DNA of 64,000 nucleotides, from assembly GCF_910591885.1 (NCBI RefSeq), contig NC_063269.1, positions 4,712,001 through 4,776,000 on the forward strand, in the 5' to 3' direction. The notes under the pieces were generated by a model that saw only the letters and a list, made by a program, of their open reading frames with translations, searched no databases and had not been told where the DNA came from. Every line of letters begins with the position of its first letter. Within the stretch, counting starts at the first letter, position 1. Source of the DNA: Bombus terrestris. Lineage: Eukaryota > Arthropoda > Insecta > Hymenoptera > Apidae. The translations under genes and the position numbers were made by a program. Of the stretch, positions 23,821 through 36,180 are shown piece after piece.

Positions 23821-26800
23821 ATGGTTTACAGAATACTTGTTATAGAAATATTCCTCTTGTTCGTTGGAACAGTGTATGGATATAATATAGACATAGATTT
23901 TCCTATTATTTATTCTTATAACATTAATAATTATTTCGGTTACACTGTACGTTTATACTACGAACCGGACACTGATACACCCTGGTAATGTATATAATTC
24001 CTTGTATGTGAAATATCGATCAATTTGTTCTCTTAGATCTAATTTAATTTTTATATAATAATTACAAAAGGTTGATAGTTGGAGCACCGAAAGGAAATTA
24101 TTCCTCACCTTCTATACAGAGATTTCCGTACCTGATCGAACCTGGTGTCGTGTTCCGGTGTGCGATTAAAAATAGCAAATGTCAAATAATCAAGCCAGAA
24201 AAGATTGAGAACGAAAAAGGATACGAGACGCGTTTCGCAATGAACATACTTATACGGAAACAATTTGGTTGGTTTGGGAGTGCCATTTCTGTAGACGAAA
24301 TAAATGGGATTCTGACAGTAAGTGGAATGTTAATAACAATTTCGTGATATTAAATACAATTTTTAATGACATTTTAATCATAGGTGTGCGCACCACGGAC
24401 AATTGTAGTGATTTCAAAACCGTTCACAAATATTAATTTCGAAACTTTGCAAGGCATGTGTTACAGTGGAGAAGTTTCTTCGGACGTGTTGTCAATTGAA
24501 GACAAGAATCTCATGTCCTATAGTATGTAATTAATTATTAAAATTATGATTAATACCATAACATATGTATTAAATAATTATATCATTTCGATCGATTAGG
24601 TTTTGATTCGAAATTTTGGTACAATCCGCTTCATGGTTTTTCTGTTCATTATGCATCAATGAAGGTATATAAATAATATTTTTGACTGCTATATTCTTTT
24701 ATATTATATAGTAATATTTTTATAATAAAATCTAGCAAACCAAAGGCAACAAAGGCAACAAAGGCAAAAAAGAAAGAAAAATAAATCGCATCGTAGGGAA
24801 GCCAAAACACGAAGATTATGGCACCGTGGATGTAGTATATTTAAATGAAACGATGTCCATAGAGTTGTCGTTTCTCGACAATTTATCTCAGTTTGGTATG
24901 CCCTTTATACCGATGAGCTTATTTTTATGATTAGTATGCAACGATATACATTTACAGGATACAGCGTTGAATCTGGATATTTCTTCAAAAAAGATCAATT
25001 ACTCTTCGTCAGTGGGGCTCCCGGGTGGCACTATGTTGGCACGGTAATTAACAATATCTCGAAATTATATCAAATTAAAGATTTTCGATGAACAATTTCT
25101 TTCTCTAGGTAATAATAATCAACCCAGAGTCTCGTGAGTTCGTTACAAAGCTAGATGGAACTCATATTGGCGAATTTTTTGGAGCCAGTTTGGCCGTAGG
25201 GGATTTAAACAATGACGGTCTAGATGATCTTCTAATTGGAGCACCCCTTTGGGGAGAAGATAACGGCAGAGTCTATGTATTTGTCGGTACATCCAAAGTA
25301 AGAAATATTTCGCGCTGAAAATATATTGCCTCGCAGTGTATCGTATCGCATAGTGTAGAGCCCTGGCGTAGATACTTTATGTATTTCTTGCAGGGACAAT
25401 TTGAAATGACTCAAATATTATACGGGACCGCAGAAGGAGGTCATTTTGGATATGCCATAGCTAGCGGTGATTTGGATGCTGATGGATTCGATGGTAATCC
25501 GAATCTATTTATATCAAATGGCATAGGTTTTCGTAGAATTTGTTTTCTTATTGCAATAGATATTATTGTGGGATCGCCTTGGGAGAATGATGGCGTGATC
25601 TATGTATTCAACGGCGGTTCAGATTATCTGGAAGTGTCGGAGCGAATCGAAGCTGCAAAATTTTTACGGCGTCCTTCGCAGAAAATACAGAGATTTGGAT
25701 TTTCAATATCGAAACCGGTTGATATCGATGCAAATGGGTTGGTAAAACTCACCATGCGATATTTAAATCTATTCGATCGGTACAGGTCCAATAATCTTCT
25801 ATGCGCAGATATTTGGATATCGCAGTTGGAGCATACAAATCAGGACACGCTATAATACTACGTAGTAAACCAGTAATAAAAACACAACTTTTAATTGAGA
25901 CTGTACCTAATACTTTACAAAGAGACGCTAGGCAATTCTTAGTTAAAATATGCCCGCTATACTTTGTACGTAATGTACTTTATAATAGTGAGCAAGGTAC
26001 ATGTATGTAATTATGTAAATCTTCACATACGGTTAAAGCTGTTTATATTTTTCAGTGAATCATAATTCATTTCTAGCTATAAAATCTAAGATTACAGTTA
26101 CTATAGACGAACGTTACCAGCGAACTCAACAAACAATTTTGGAGTTAAAATCTTCTAACTTGACGTCAAATGTTTGCCTATCTGCTCAAGTTAATATTTC
26201 GGTAATATTAAGCATACTTTTGTGTCAATTTTATACCAACTTATGGTTTATTTAATATGATATTTCCCAGAGAAACATACGAGATTTTATCGAGCCGATT
26301 AGTATTTTTGCGAAACATGATCTTTTATATGATAATACGTCGAGTAATTTTTGCAAATACTGTCTTGTTGAAAAGCGAAACAATAAATTACAAACTGCTC
26401 AAGCTTTTCTTCCTTTCAACATCGGCTGTGGAGAAGATAAAGTTTGTAATTCTAATATATCCGCTACTGCAAAATTTTATAATATACAATACAACGATAC
26501 GTGGGTTATTGGTTCGAGCGATATAAGTTTAGAAATCAGTTTGAAAAACTATGGAGAACCTGCGTACCTTACTATACTTGAGTTCACATTCCCTGAGAGA
26601 ATAATGTTACGTAGCATTTTACCCTTTTGTCAAGAAGACAACTCGAAAGAAAATTTGATAGTAATCTGTGATACGGGAAATCCCATTTGGAACGGAGAGG
26701 AGGTACTTTGAAAATTTTCTTACAAATCCTATTGTTAATGTATGATAAAAAAAAATTTGTGCTTTTTTTATAGAGAAATGTTAAATTAAATTTGGATATG

Positions 26801-28217
26801 AGACACTTAATTAATGGATCGCTGTATGACCATAATAAACTATATTTTTCCGCAATCATAAAAACTCGTAGTATAAATCATGGAACGACGAACATAAACA
26901 AAACTCTTAATTTAGTAAACGAGGTTTCTCTATCTCTGCATGGGTTCGTATTATTTAGATATATTTGTCTTGTAGCAAACAATGCATTTGTTTTTACTAA
27001 TATTATTTTTCAGAAAAGCAAATGAAGAGGCCTACTATTTAACTACTTTAAACGAAAGTTCTTCGAACATTACTTTTCAACATACTTATCAAGTGTATAA
27101 ACTTGGAGCATCGCCTATAGAAGATGCACAACTTGTTGTTAAAGTGCCATTGGCTACTGAAGACTCAACAACTTTGATATATATGTACAAACCTCAAGTA
27201 AGAATCTATGGACTTTCTTTCTTGTAGATATAAATTGTCGATGAAATATGTTTTTAGCTATACGTATCAGGGGAACTTTTTGAATGCTTTTCCGAGAGTA
27301 CTTTAGTGGATAGTCAATTAGGTGAAGTTCAAGAGGAATCATTCTTAGATAAATTTGATATACACAAAAGAAACGTAGAGGCTTCGGCCGTATACCTAAG
27401 TGATGCGAAGAATGTTCAAACTCCAGAAACATTGAACAAAAATTTGACAGATAATATTATTTATATAAATTGTTCAACACCTGAGATAGCTTGTACGACC
27501 ATCGTATGCAGTTTAAATACGCTGAAAACATTACAAGATGTTGGAAAGTTAGTGATTAAATTTTTATTAAATGTCGATAAATTTAAAGGTAATCACTTAC
27601 ATTATTTCTTCACACATACATATGTTATAACATACGGTTAAATGTTTCATTCGTTTACGCTTTTTTCGATACCTTAAGCCAACTTTAGTAATAAAAGAGC
27701 CGTTGTCAAATTTACCACCGAGGTGAACGTAGAAATCATAAAACCAGATGAAAGACTAGATATCAATGGAACCCGGTAAATACATTTTACATTTTATTAC
27801 ATATTTTCTAAGTACTTATATCTATATATTATCTGAAATAATTAAAAAATGATTAAAAATAGTTCCACAGTAGAAGTTATGACAATGTTTTATTACACTC
27901 CAAAAATGGAAAAACTACAGCTATGGATTATTATCGTTTCTGTTTTGGTCGGACTGTTATTATTATGCATTTGTGTCGCAATTTTAAACATGGTAAGATA
28001 TCTTTTTATTGAACGTGATTATATCATGTTTTATTTAATAACATTTTTCAGTTAGGTTTCTTTAAACGGAAAGGAAAACAGGACTTAAAGAAACAAGAAA
28101 TTGATGAAGTAAGTATTCTATGGCATCCTATGATTTTAAAAGCAAAAATTAATTAACATCTTATTCGCAAGTGATAGAAAGCGGGATCTCGGCGGTGATT
28201 GAGCCTGAAAATACGTG
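23821..28217 (+). CDS. Integrin alpha subunit (no I domain; possibly PS3-like)
   Basis: Exons: 23821-23984, 24071-24317, 24384-24522, 24600-24664, 24736-24895, 24958-25043, 25109-25297, 25394-25493, 25560-25737, 25809-25969, 26056-26201, 26271-26702, 26774-26943, 27014-27197, 27258-27588, 27679-27775, 27863-27992, 28052-28108, giving 1012 codons in phase, then a short last exon. A signal peptide precedes a beta-propeller of FG-GAP repeats. Calcium loops are DLNNDGLDD (about 319), DLDADGFDD (about 376) and DIDANGYLD (about 436). A basic HKR site near 845 would allow heavy/light chain cleavage. One membrane helix (about 971-993) is followed by the GFFKR motif that clasps the beta subunit. Integrins link matrix to cytoskeleton as alpha-beta dimers. 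The last exon is uncertain: 28178-28198 (tail KAGSRR), or a shifted donor leading to a stop at 28215-28217. The PS3-type assignment is a guess from its divergence. Confidence 0.9.
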
Positions 28218-30814
28218 ATATTTAGTGGACGGAAAGTACTTAAAAAACATCAAATATTTCACATTTATTCTGTAAAAACCAAATTTTATTTAATAAATTT
28301 CTAATTTTTATTTACATTATACTTATTACCTCCGATGAAAAACGCCTATATATTATGTATACAAATATCTACTTTTATTAATTACAAGTTATATATTTCA
28401 ATCTTGTATGTTATGTTCAAGTACCTTAATCTGACAAGTATACATAATGTAAAAATGTATCTTAAACATATACATTAATCAGTTATTTACATATTTTGTT
28501 TAATTAAAGATGAAGCTACAAACGCAATAGTTCACAATGAAATATCAATAATATTAACTACTGAATCAATCTATTATTACATATGTAATGTATATGATAA
28601 TAAAAATATCTTTTTCACATTTTTTGCGTTTTCCTGTTTCCTTTTCTTCATTTTCTCTTGTTTCTTTTGCCTTTTTTGAATGACATTCTTTCTATGTAGC
28701 AAAACGAAAAATACTTGATAACAACTAGTAGTACGTTGGAACAAATATTTTTCCCAAAGAACTTTCAGTACTGCTACAAATATTCTGTCATTTAGTAAGA
28801 TCTGTACAGAATGTGAGCATAAATTATACTTTCGGTAATACATCAATCATGCTTATTTTATACAATTGTAATAACAACTCTATGTCGTAGAATAATTCTT
28901 TCAAACAAACTGCGTTACATCGAATACATTTTGTTTCATTCTTTAGTTTCGTTGTCATACATTCCGATCAGTTTCGTGTGTCAGTATGATTTACTATGTC
29001 TTTCAAAAAGACATAGAATTGAGAGCCAGTTATAGCTCCTGTCTGATCGACATCAATACAGCACGAAACTTTCTGTGGGTTCAGTCCGCAGGAGTAACTG
29101 ATACGGTCGAGTGCAGTTCAGCCTTTTTGTTCATGTTAGTTTGTAACATTGCACAAATATTGTGTGACTGTTTGTCGTAGCACATTTTGTTGCATATCGA
29201 CAAGCTTTGACAAGAAAGGAGATCAAACTTTCTTGTTAGAATTCCAACTGATCCATCAGAACTATTGTTTTTCGTTCTTTCATCAGCGTCCTTCTCTTTC
29301 GTCACAAAGGCGATTCGACCATTTTCAGAAATGAATAAATTGAATAGATTACATATTGTGTAGTAGTTAACATAGTTCATCTTTATCCTCTGGATATGTG
29401 TAACATAATAAAGTGATATCGTTTTATTAAACGCGCGTTCTTTATGGATACCAACGAATAATTTATGCTCACGAACTGTAGCTAATCTTTGGATTTGCAG
29501 ATTTGACTGAACATATAATGATGGATATAGATATTAACAATGCATCTATATATAAATTTGCGCAAATTCCGAAAGGTATAAAATTAACACGGTATTTCAA
29601 TTCCTAACAACTGATACAAACGTTTCAAGCTGGTTGATTCGTATTTCTTTTATTATCGATGTTAAATTCTTTTGCTAGAACTATTTTATCACAATAACTT
29701 CAATATCAAACTGATTAAAGAAATTCGCTACAGAGAGAATAGATTTTTTTTCGTGTTATGTGATAGATGTTTTCATTATTTAAATGTTCATAAAATTATG
29801 TAACATATTTATTATAAATAGAAACAACCAGCATGATATGAAGTAAGATGTGATATAATCTTTCTAAGATTATACATTCATGATATTGTAACCTTATTAA
29901 ATTTAATGTAAATTAATCTATATCAAATACATAATGATGCTCATTTCATTTGAGAGTTTAATCAAAGAAAGGCACAAATAATTACATAGTATTATAAAAT
30001 TGTCTATTTACAAACGTTAGAGTACTATCGCACACGTATTCTCGGATGGACCAAACGTATCAGATATAGATTACTTGAATCATAATATAAAATGCGCATC
30101 ATTATACACATACGAAATAGGATTCCTAATCGAACTAGCAGTGCGAGAAATCTAAGTATTATTTCTGTTTCTCATAATGAACACAATGCTCATATTCGAT
30201 ATAATTCCAAAAGTGAATTACAATTATATGTTGTAAATAATTATAAGAAATTAAAATGTGAAGTTTGGAATATTTCATCGCTCTATGAAACTTCAGACAT
30301 ACAAAAATGAAAGTCAAAATCAATTGTATCACACACTAGTATTAACATTCCCTGAAATTTTTTAAAGCTAAAAATCATGGCTAAATTTTAACTTACGAAA
30401 GACAACTACTCTTCAAATAAAAATAATATACATCTTGTATTCTTTAATAATAAAAGCATTATGCATTTCATTGACATAAAAAGAAGATTGCTGTTAAACA
30501 CATTACTTTGTGGAAAAAATTATTGGTTACTTTCAGTATTTTACAACAATCCTCTTTTTATTCGCTATAAAGACAATAAACGCATAAGACTTTAAGCAGT
30601 AATTTCTTATAATTATAAAGCAAGAAAAAAAAGTCAATATCCATTTGTAACACATATTAAAGAAAAGAAAAAGAACTAATATCTAGAAAAACTGCACCTT
30701 TACACTGGTTACGATACAAATGTATCATGTACTGTAAAGACACATGCAGCAAAAAAAAAAATAACGAATAAGATTGAAATTTCTCTAACTCTTACTTTTT
30801 CATGTATTATATTC
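28218..30814. other. Intergenic DNA between the tail-to-tail integrin and NXF1 genes
   Basis: AT-rich sequence. An AATAAA at 28292-28297 is a good polyadenylation signal for the integrin. For NXF1 on the minus strand, TTTATT at 30557-30562 is a candidate signal. A less AT-rich patch at about 28980-29330 has open frames on both strands but no recognisable protein. Nothing else is supported. Confidence 0.5.
28292..28297 (+). terminator. Polyadenylation signal AATAAA of the integrin alpha gene
   Basis: The first canonical hexamer after the integrin stop codon, about 75-95 bp downstream depending on which last exon is used. Confidence 0.55.
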
Positions 30815-33718
30815 TTATTTATTAAATGCTTCCGCTGGTACTTGTCCCCGCTTGTAAAATTCTTGAAACGCAGAAAGCGCATTGTCATAATTCCATGATA
30901 CTTCTTCTAAACACTTTAAACTCCATTCTAAGTTCATGTTTGTTTGTTGGCTAAGCGTCATCGTCATTTGTTGTTTTACGTCTTCGGATAATTGAACCGT
31001 TAATGATTTTTCGTTGCCGCTAATCGAAGGAGTCTGTGATCCTGGATCCTGGATCATTTGCGTTTGTGGTTGACTACTCAATTGTTTTAATTGTGCGTCT
31101 GTCGGTTGACTGATATGTAGTTGTTCATTTCGAATACAGTAACCATTTCCTTCTGGTACTATTATAAAGGTTCGATTAAAGTAACGAACAGGCTGTTCCT
31201 TCTTGTCAAGCTCTTTGAACAGTCCAGTAACTGTAATCAACATTATTCCGTCCTAGAAATATAAAGCTGCTGTATAACACAACGAATAGGTTGCACATTT
31301 CGTTTTTGTTTACAAAGAAATAAGATCTTACTGTAATCAGGCTGATGTCCATTGTGAAAGTATTCAGATAGTGGGAAGTTTGTGGCATTTCGGAAATAAA
31401 TGAAACTACAGGCAAACGACCATGTTTTAATAACTTCTGCTTTCTGTTTGTATCGTTTATTCTGTAGAGGTTTCTATTGTCCATTAGGTTCTTGTTTTCC
31501 ATTAGATTTCTATTTTCCATTAGGTAGCCATTTAATCTATAATATCCCGTTTATTAGTAAAATATATGTCGTTTATTTTTGAGTTAATCCGTATGCAGAA
31601 ACTTACTTATTAGTATAGTGAGGAGGATAAGACACGGTCATGCTAAAACACGCATGTTCGACATACGCATCTAGCAATGGTTGGCGATTCTCACTATCAA
31701 ATATGAGAAAGTATTGCTGTAGAAATTGACTAGCAACTTCTTGTGCTTTTGCATTTGCAACAAACATCCTCTGAGAAAGGGGTATTTTGTTTCCTTCGTC
31801 CACTACATCGAATAAGATTGGCTTTGGGAGATCCATACCATCCTTATAAAATATTAAAAGTAGTTATTTCTATATTTTATGAAGTATAGTGATTGATAAT
31901 ACGATTATCGTTTATTACTTACCAGTCGCAGGAGTTTAGGAAACCTTTTCCGCACGTCGCTGTTGTCAGGAAAGAAAAGCCAGAAGCCCGGAAGCTCCAA
32001 GTTAATCGTAATAACAGAAATATTTGCCTTATTAATGAAAGGTTTAATATAATGGAAATACATAAATAATTTGGAATTTTCAAGAACTACTTATTACTTC
32101 ATTTCATACAACTTAAAAATATGATAGATATTCTAATAAATAAATAGGTTGATATTTTTAGTGTATATACTCTTAATTGTTAGTATTAATTAAAATTTGT
32201 AAACTGTATCAGTCAATCCAGACCTGGAGAATCCCATCATTGTGAAAAGGAAGATCTTATTAAAATAATACATTACCTAATGTAGTCATTTTGCCGAGAT
32301 TTATATTTGTTGCATATAGGGTTCCCTGCCAATTTAAGCTCTTCCAATTTCAGATCTTTGATAATATCCAATTGATTAATATCTTTTATCTACAAAACGT
32401 TAATTATATATTGAATCAATCACTATGATATAAACGATAAAATACTCATAGCTTATATCAGCTTAAATTACATACCCTGTTATCTCCAATATACAGTATC
32501 TTTAACTTTAAAAATTTTCTATTCAGAATATTTAAATTTTGGATTGTCTGTAACTTATTTCCATCCAAATTTAATGCCTCTAAATTTGGTATGTATTCTG
32601 ATACAATGTCTAATACTGCTTTTAATATTGGAGATTGAAATAGTGCACAAAAGTAGTCGGAAATAAGATCTATAACAATCAAAATTATTACATATTCCAT
32701 ACAAGAAATTTATGTGTAAAACATTACTTTAAATTTTTCTAACCTGGATCTCTGTGAAACCTTGACAAGTCTAGTGCATTTGTAGCATGCATATATCGTT
32801 TAGCCATGGCTTGTTTCAATCTTTCTTTCAGTTTGGCATCAATTTCACATTGAGGAAACGGTGATTTTGAGACTCTTACTAATAATTTGTATCCATCAGT
32901 AGTTGTAATTTTACGATCACAGTCAAGTAACGCAACTGCTATTTTCTCATCATCTACGTAAAAATTGGCTTCACTTCCAAAAACCCGATACTGTTGACAA
33001 ATTTTTACATTTTGCACAGAGTTAACACTTTGTAGTTATATTATTTGTAATTATAAAATGTAATTGAAATGTTTCATATTTACCATTATTGGAAGAAAAG
33101 TTTCCGGTGCTATATAACTAAGAAGATTATTTATTATATAATCTTTATCATATTTATGTCCATATGGTATCTATAGTCAAAAATGATTTTTATGATTAAA
33201 ACTAAAACTGAATTGAATATTAAAATTTATGTCCTGATATACTTACAGTAACTTTATACCAATTAATTTCTCCTATAGGAAATCGCTTAGATCTAGGAGC
33301 TAAACTACTCCTATATCTTCTATGAGGCACAGGGCTATTTCTTCCACGTTGCGTCCTTCTATTTCTTCCTGTTATAATAACTTGCCTACTATTATTATTA
33401 TTATTATTGGAACTTGTTGCCATTTGTACATCTTCATCTAAGCATGCTAATGTCAGACTTCTAGGCACATCCCTTGTTGGTCTTGCTTGTGTTTTGAATG
33501 ATACTCTAGGCCTATTACCAAGATATGAACCTCTGTCATTTCTGGGTACACGGTCATCGTGCCCTGTGTAAAGCAAAAAATTAATATAGACACAACCAAT
33601 TTCACCTAAGTTTATCACGAGTAATGACGAAAAATATACCAAAATAATGTTTATCCTCAAAATTTCCAAGTCTTCCACCTCGGCCACCCCTTTGCGGTTT
33701 ATTTGATTTTTTCGGCAT
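30815..33718 (-). CDS. Nuclear RNA export factor 1 (NXF1/TAP; fly small bristles), 10 exons
   Basis: Exons in order: 33640-33718, 33247-33563, 33084-33170, 32744-32990, 32476-32669, 32277-32389, 31923-31959, 31607-31842, 31332-31536, 30815-31252, giving 650 aa with all phases closing. Domains: an Arg/Gly-rich N-terminus (RGGRGGRLGNF) for RNA and adaptor binding; an RRM-like domain (about 127-205, WYKVTIPYGHKYD); leucine-rich repeats (about 240-345; NLEALNLDGNKL, LEELKLAGNP, RKRFPKLLRLDGMDLP); an NTF2-like domain (about 365-525) that pairs with NXT1/p15; and a C-terminal UBA-like TAP-C domain (WSLKCLEEVSWNYDNALSAF to the end) that binds FG-nucleoporins. The protein carries bulk mRNA through nuclear pores. 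The NTF2-like region contains a local tandem expansion, annotated separately. The start ATG (33716-33718) is followed by a basic, nuclear-signal-like stretch MPKKSNKPQ. Confidence 0.95.
31470..31523 (-). repeat. Three tandem 18-bp units in the NXF1 NTF2-like domain
   Basis: Exon 9 of NXF1 encodes LMENRN, LMENKN, LMDNRN in a row, three near-identical 18-bp units with a few substitutions. They replace the loop that in other NXF1 proteins follows the segment equivalent to YPPHYTNKLNGY. Confidence 0.85.
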
Positions 33719-35136
33719 CTTTTACAAATTAGGCAACACAAAAACACAAAGGATCACAAACAAAGTGCAACGATCATTGCAAATTTCGATAGTTATAGAA
33801 CCATTAAGACATAAATAATTCTTTTGTGCATTTAATCAAATTATATATATTATATCTATAGCAACAATGATAATATATTGGTAAAAATGGTAATACTTTA
33901 ATGTATTTTCCTCTGTACTTAATCCGTTTTAATAAAGGGCAAAATATACTAAGCTTCACGAAATATCCTACACACAATTCTGTTTCATTACCACAAAGCG
34001 GAAACAAGATGGTGGGTCAGCAAGGAAGATGGTTTAATTTACTTCCGATCAATAATAAAAAGCGCGCGAAAATATAAAATATTAAAATTTAAGAATATCT
34101 TGTGCATCTGTTCAAATTACAGTTATGAATTACGATGAAAAGATAATTGTCATATAGTATGTAATTGTAGTACAATGTAGTATGTAATCTACATTAATAG
34201 GTAAAGGAATCAATTAATTTTTCGTGAATTTATAACTATCTCGTTTGTCAGTATACGAGATCGTTGCATGGCTGTTCAGGTATTCGGAAAATTTCAGGTT
34301 GGGTTGTTACTCATCAAGTGTAAAAGCACTCTGCTTGTGTCTGCGAAATTTGAAATTGAATGGTTTGATGAAATTAACAGGTTGCCTAGAAATGAACAAA
34401 AACTTGAACGAAATAACCTTTAAAACAAATAATTATATTTTAATAACTTAATTACAACTTGAGAAAACTTTGAACTATAACAATTTTTGCGCTTTTAGGA
34501 AATACATCTAGACTGAGTTCAGCGTTACAATTTTCCCTTATTTTCCAATCGTTGGTTTCTGTACTTATATATACGGATTAATTAATTAAAATCAATTAAA
34601 AAAGAGCATTCTATTTACGATCCAATATAAATTTATGTAATATTTATTTAATAAAAATTGATTTTATTGAAGTTTATCATATAACAAAGCGAGTGATTTA
34701 TGTCTTAGCAATGTTTTATTCTATGGCAATAAAGGTGAATATACAAATTGATTATAATTATAATTGATAAATAATTTTAATATTTAATCAATAAATTTGT
34801 TACTAAATTCTCTTCGTTCGTTATCTTGGCTACGTTGCTGCACAATTCATTTTTACCGCGCCAATATCTACACTATGTGGAGCCACTTAACAGCGCACAT
34901 ATTCTACGGGTAGTTTCACATGGATGGGAATTTTAAGGTATATATTACAATCAGGTTCATATTTTAAGTTGGTATGGGTAATAGATAATTAAACAGAAAA
35001 TACTAGTGTTGGTAGTACTGAACAGTTTTTGCACGTGATTTATAACGCAGTATATATTTTGAAATGAAAAATTAGATTATCGATATACTAATTTTTATTG
35101 TAAATATAATAGAGTATTGAATATTAAACATAAAAA
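33719..35136. other. Divergent promoter region between NXF1 and FCF1
   Basis: AT-rich 1.4 kb between two outward-facing housekeeping genes. Next to NXF1, two AAGATGG boxes (about 34005-34030) resemble YY1/Pho-type sites common at housekeeping promoters. Next to FCF1 lies a TATCGATA box. No coding exon is supported. Confidence 0.5.
35078..35085. promoter_or_regulatory. DRE-like palindrome TATCGATA upstream of FCF1
   Basis: A perfect TATCGATA, 51 bp before the FCF1 start codon. In flies this is the core of the DREF-binding element, enriched in housekeeping promoters. The placement fits an FCF1 promoter, but function in this species is inferred. Confidence 0.5.
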
Positions 35137-36144
35137 ATGGTAAATAACATTTTATTTATAAAATATTACATTTCTTATAAAATATGTTAAGCGCGTATTT
35201 AGGTTATGTTTTTAAATTTTGATATTACAATAATTTTGTTTAACTTATACGCCAAAACATAAAGTTATTTTTCAACTTATTTGAAATGTACAGGGAAAAA
35301 ATAAGAGGACGCGAAAATTTGTTATACAAAGATTTGCACAAATGAAAAGAATGATAAGTCTGACAGATTCAAGAATGTAAGTCAATTCTATTATCAGTCA
35401 CAAAGTAAAAAAGTATTACTATGTAAAACCACCTACAGAATGCATATTTACGATTTGTAGAAAACCAGAGCATCGTGCACCACCAAGAAAAGTTAAAAAA
35501 GAAAATCCAACTGAAATTAAAATAACAGAAGCGTAAGTATTCTTGTATGTGTTGTAATATTTTTATAATATTAGATTATAAAATTATATCATTATGATGT
35601 TATTATAGTCCCCAGCAATCCTCTGCATTATTTTTCCATTATAACACACAACTAGGACCTCCTTATCATATTTTGGTAGATACAAATTTTATAAATTTCT
35701 CTATTAAAAATAAATTAGATATCATAGAAAATATGATGGAATGCCTTTATGCTAAATGCATTCCATATATAACGGATTGTGTATTGGGTGAAATGGAGAA
35801 ACTGGGCCAAAAGTATAAAATAGCTTTAAAGATTATGAAAGATCCTAGATTTGAAAGGTTAAACTGTATGCACAAAGGCACGTATGCGGATGACTGTATC
35901 GTCAATAGAGTAACTCAAGTGAGTATAATTTGTTCCAAAATCAAAAGTCTACCTAACAGTATTTATAATTTATAGTACTTACAATACTGCAATTTTTTAG
36001 CATAAATGCTACATTGTGGCAACTAATGACAAAGATCTAAAGAGGAGAATACGAAAAATACCTGGTGTACCTATAATGTATGTTGCTCACCATAGGTACA
36101 CCATAGAAAGAATGCCGGATGCGTATGGAGCACCTAGAAAATAA
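35137..36144 (+). CDS. rRNA-processing protein FCF1 (PIN domain, SSU processome), 5 exons
   Basis: Exons: 35137-35139, 35294-35376, 35461-35532, 35609-35918, 36001-36144, giving 203 aa, close to the usual family length of about 200. The first coding exon contributes only the ATG; the GT donor follows at once. The next exon encodes GKNKRTRKF, the conserved basic N-terminus. The PIN nuclease-like domain begins at GPPYHILVDTNFINFSI, with acidic residues in ILVDTN, CVLGEMEKLG, GTYADDCIV and TNDKDLKRR that occupy the PIN catalytic positions. The C-terminus is KIPGVPIMYVAHHRYTIERMPDAYGAPRK. FCF1/Utp24 is the endonuclease-like subunit of the small-subunit processome that acts on pre-18S rRNA in the nucleolus. 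Similarity to the family is continuous through all exons, so the gene is intact. Confidence 0.96.
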
Positions 36145-36174
36145 ACACACTCTTTTTATTATATAAATCTATGT

Positions 36175-36180
36175 AATAAA
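36175..36180 (+). terminator. Polyadenylation signal AATAAA of FCF1
   Basis: Canonical hexamer 31 bp after the FCF1 stop codon, giving a very short 3' UTR. Confidence 0.65.

Noticed and set aside
29029..29101. Possible hairpin (CAGTTA...CTCCTG against CAGGAGTAACTG) as a microRNA precursor
   Set aside because: The stem is only about 12 bp with a bulge and a loop of some 45 nt; no long precursor-like duplex is visible.
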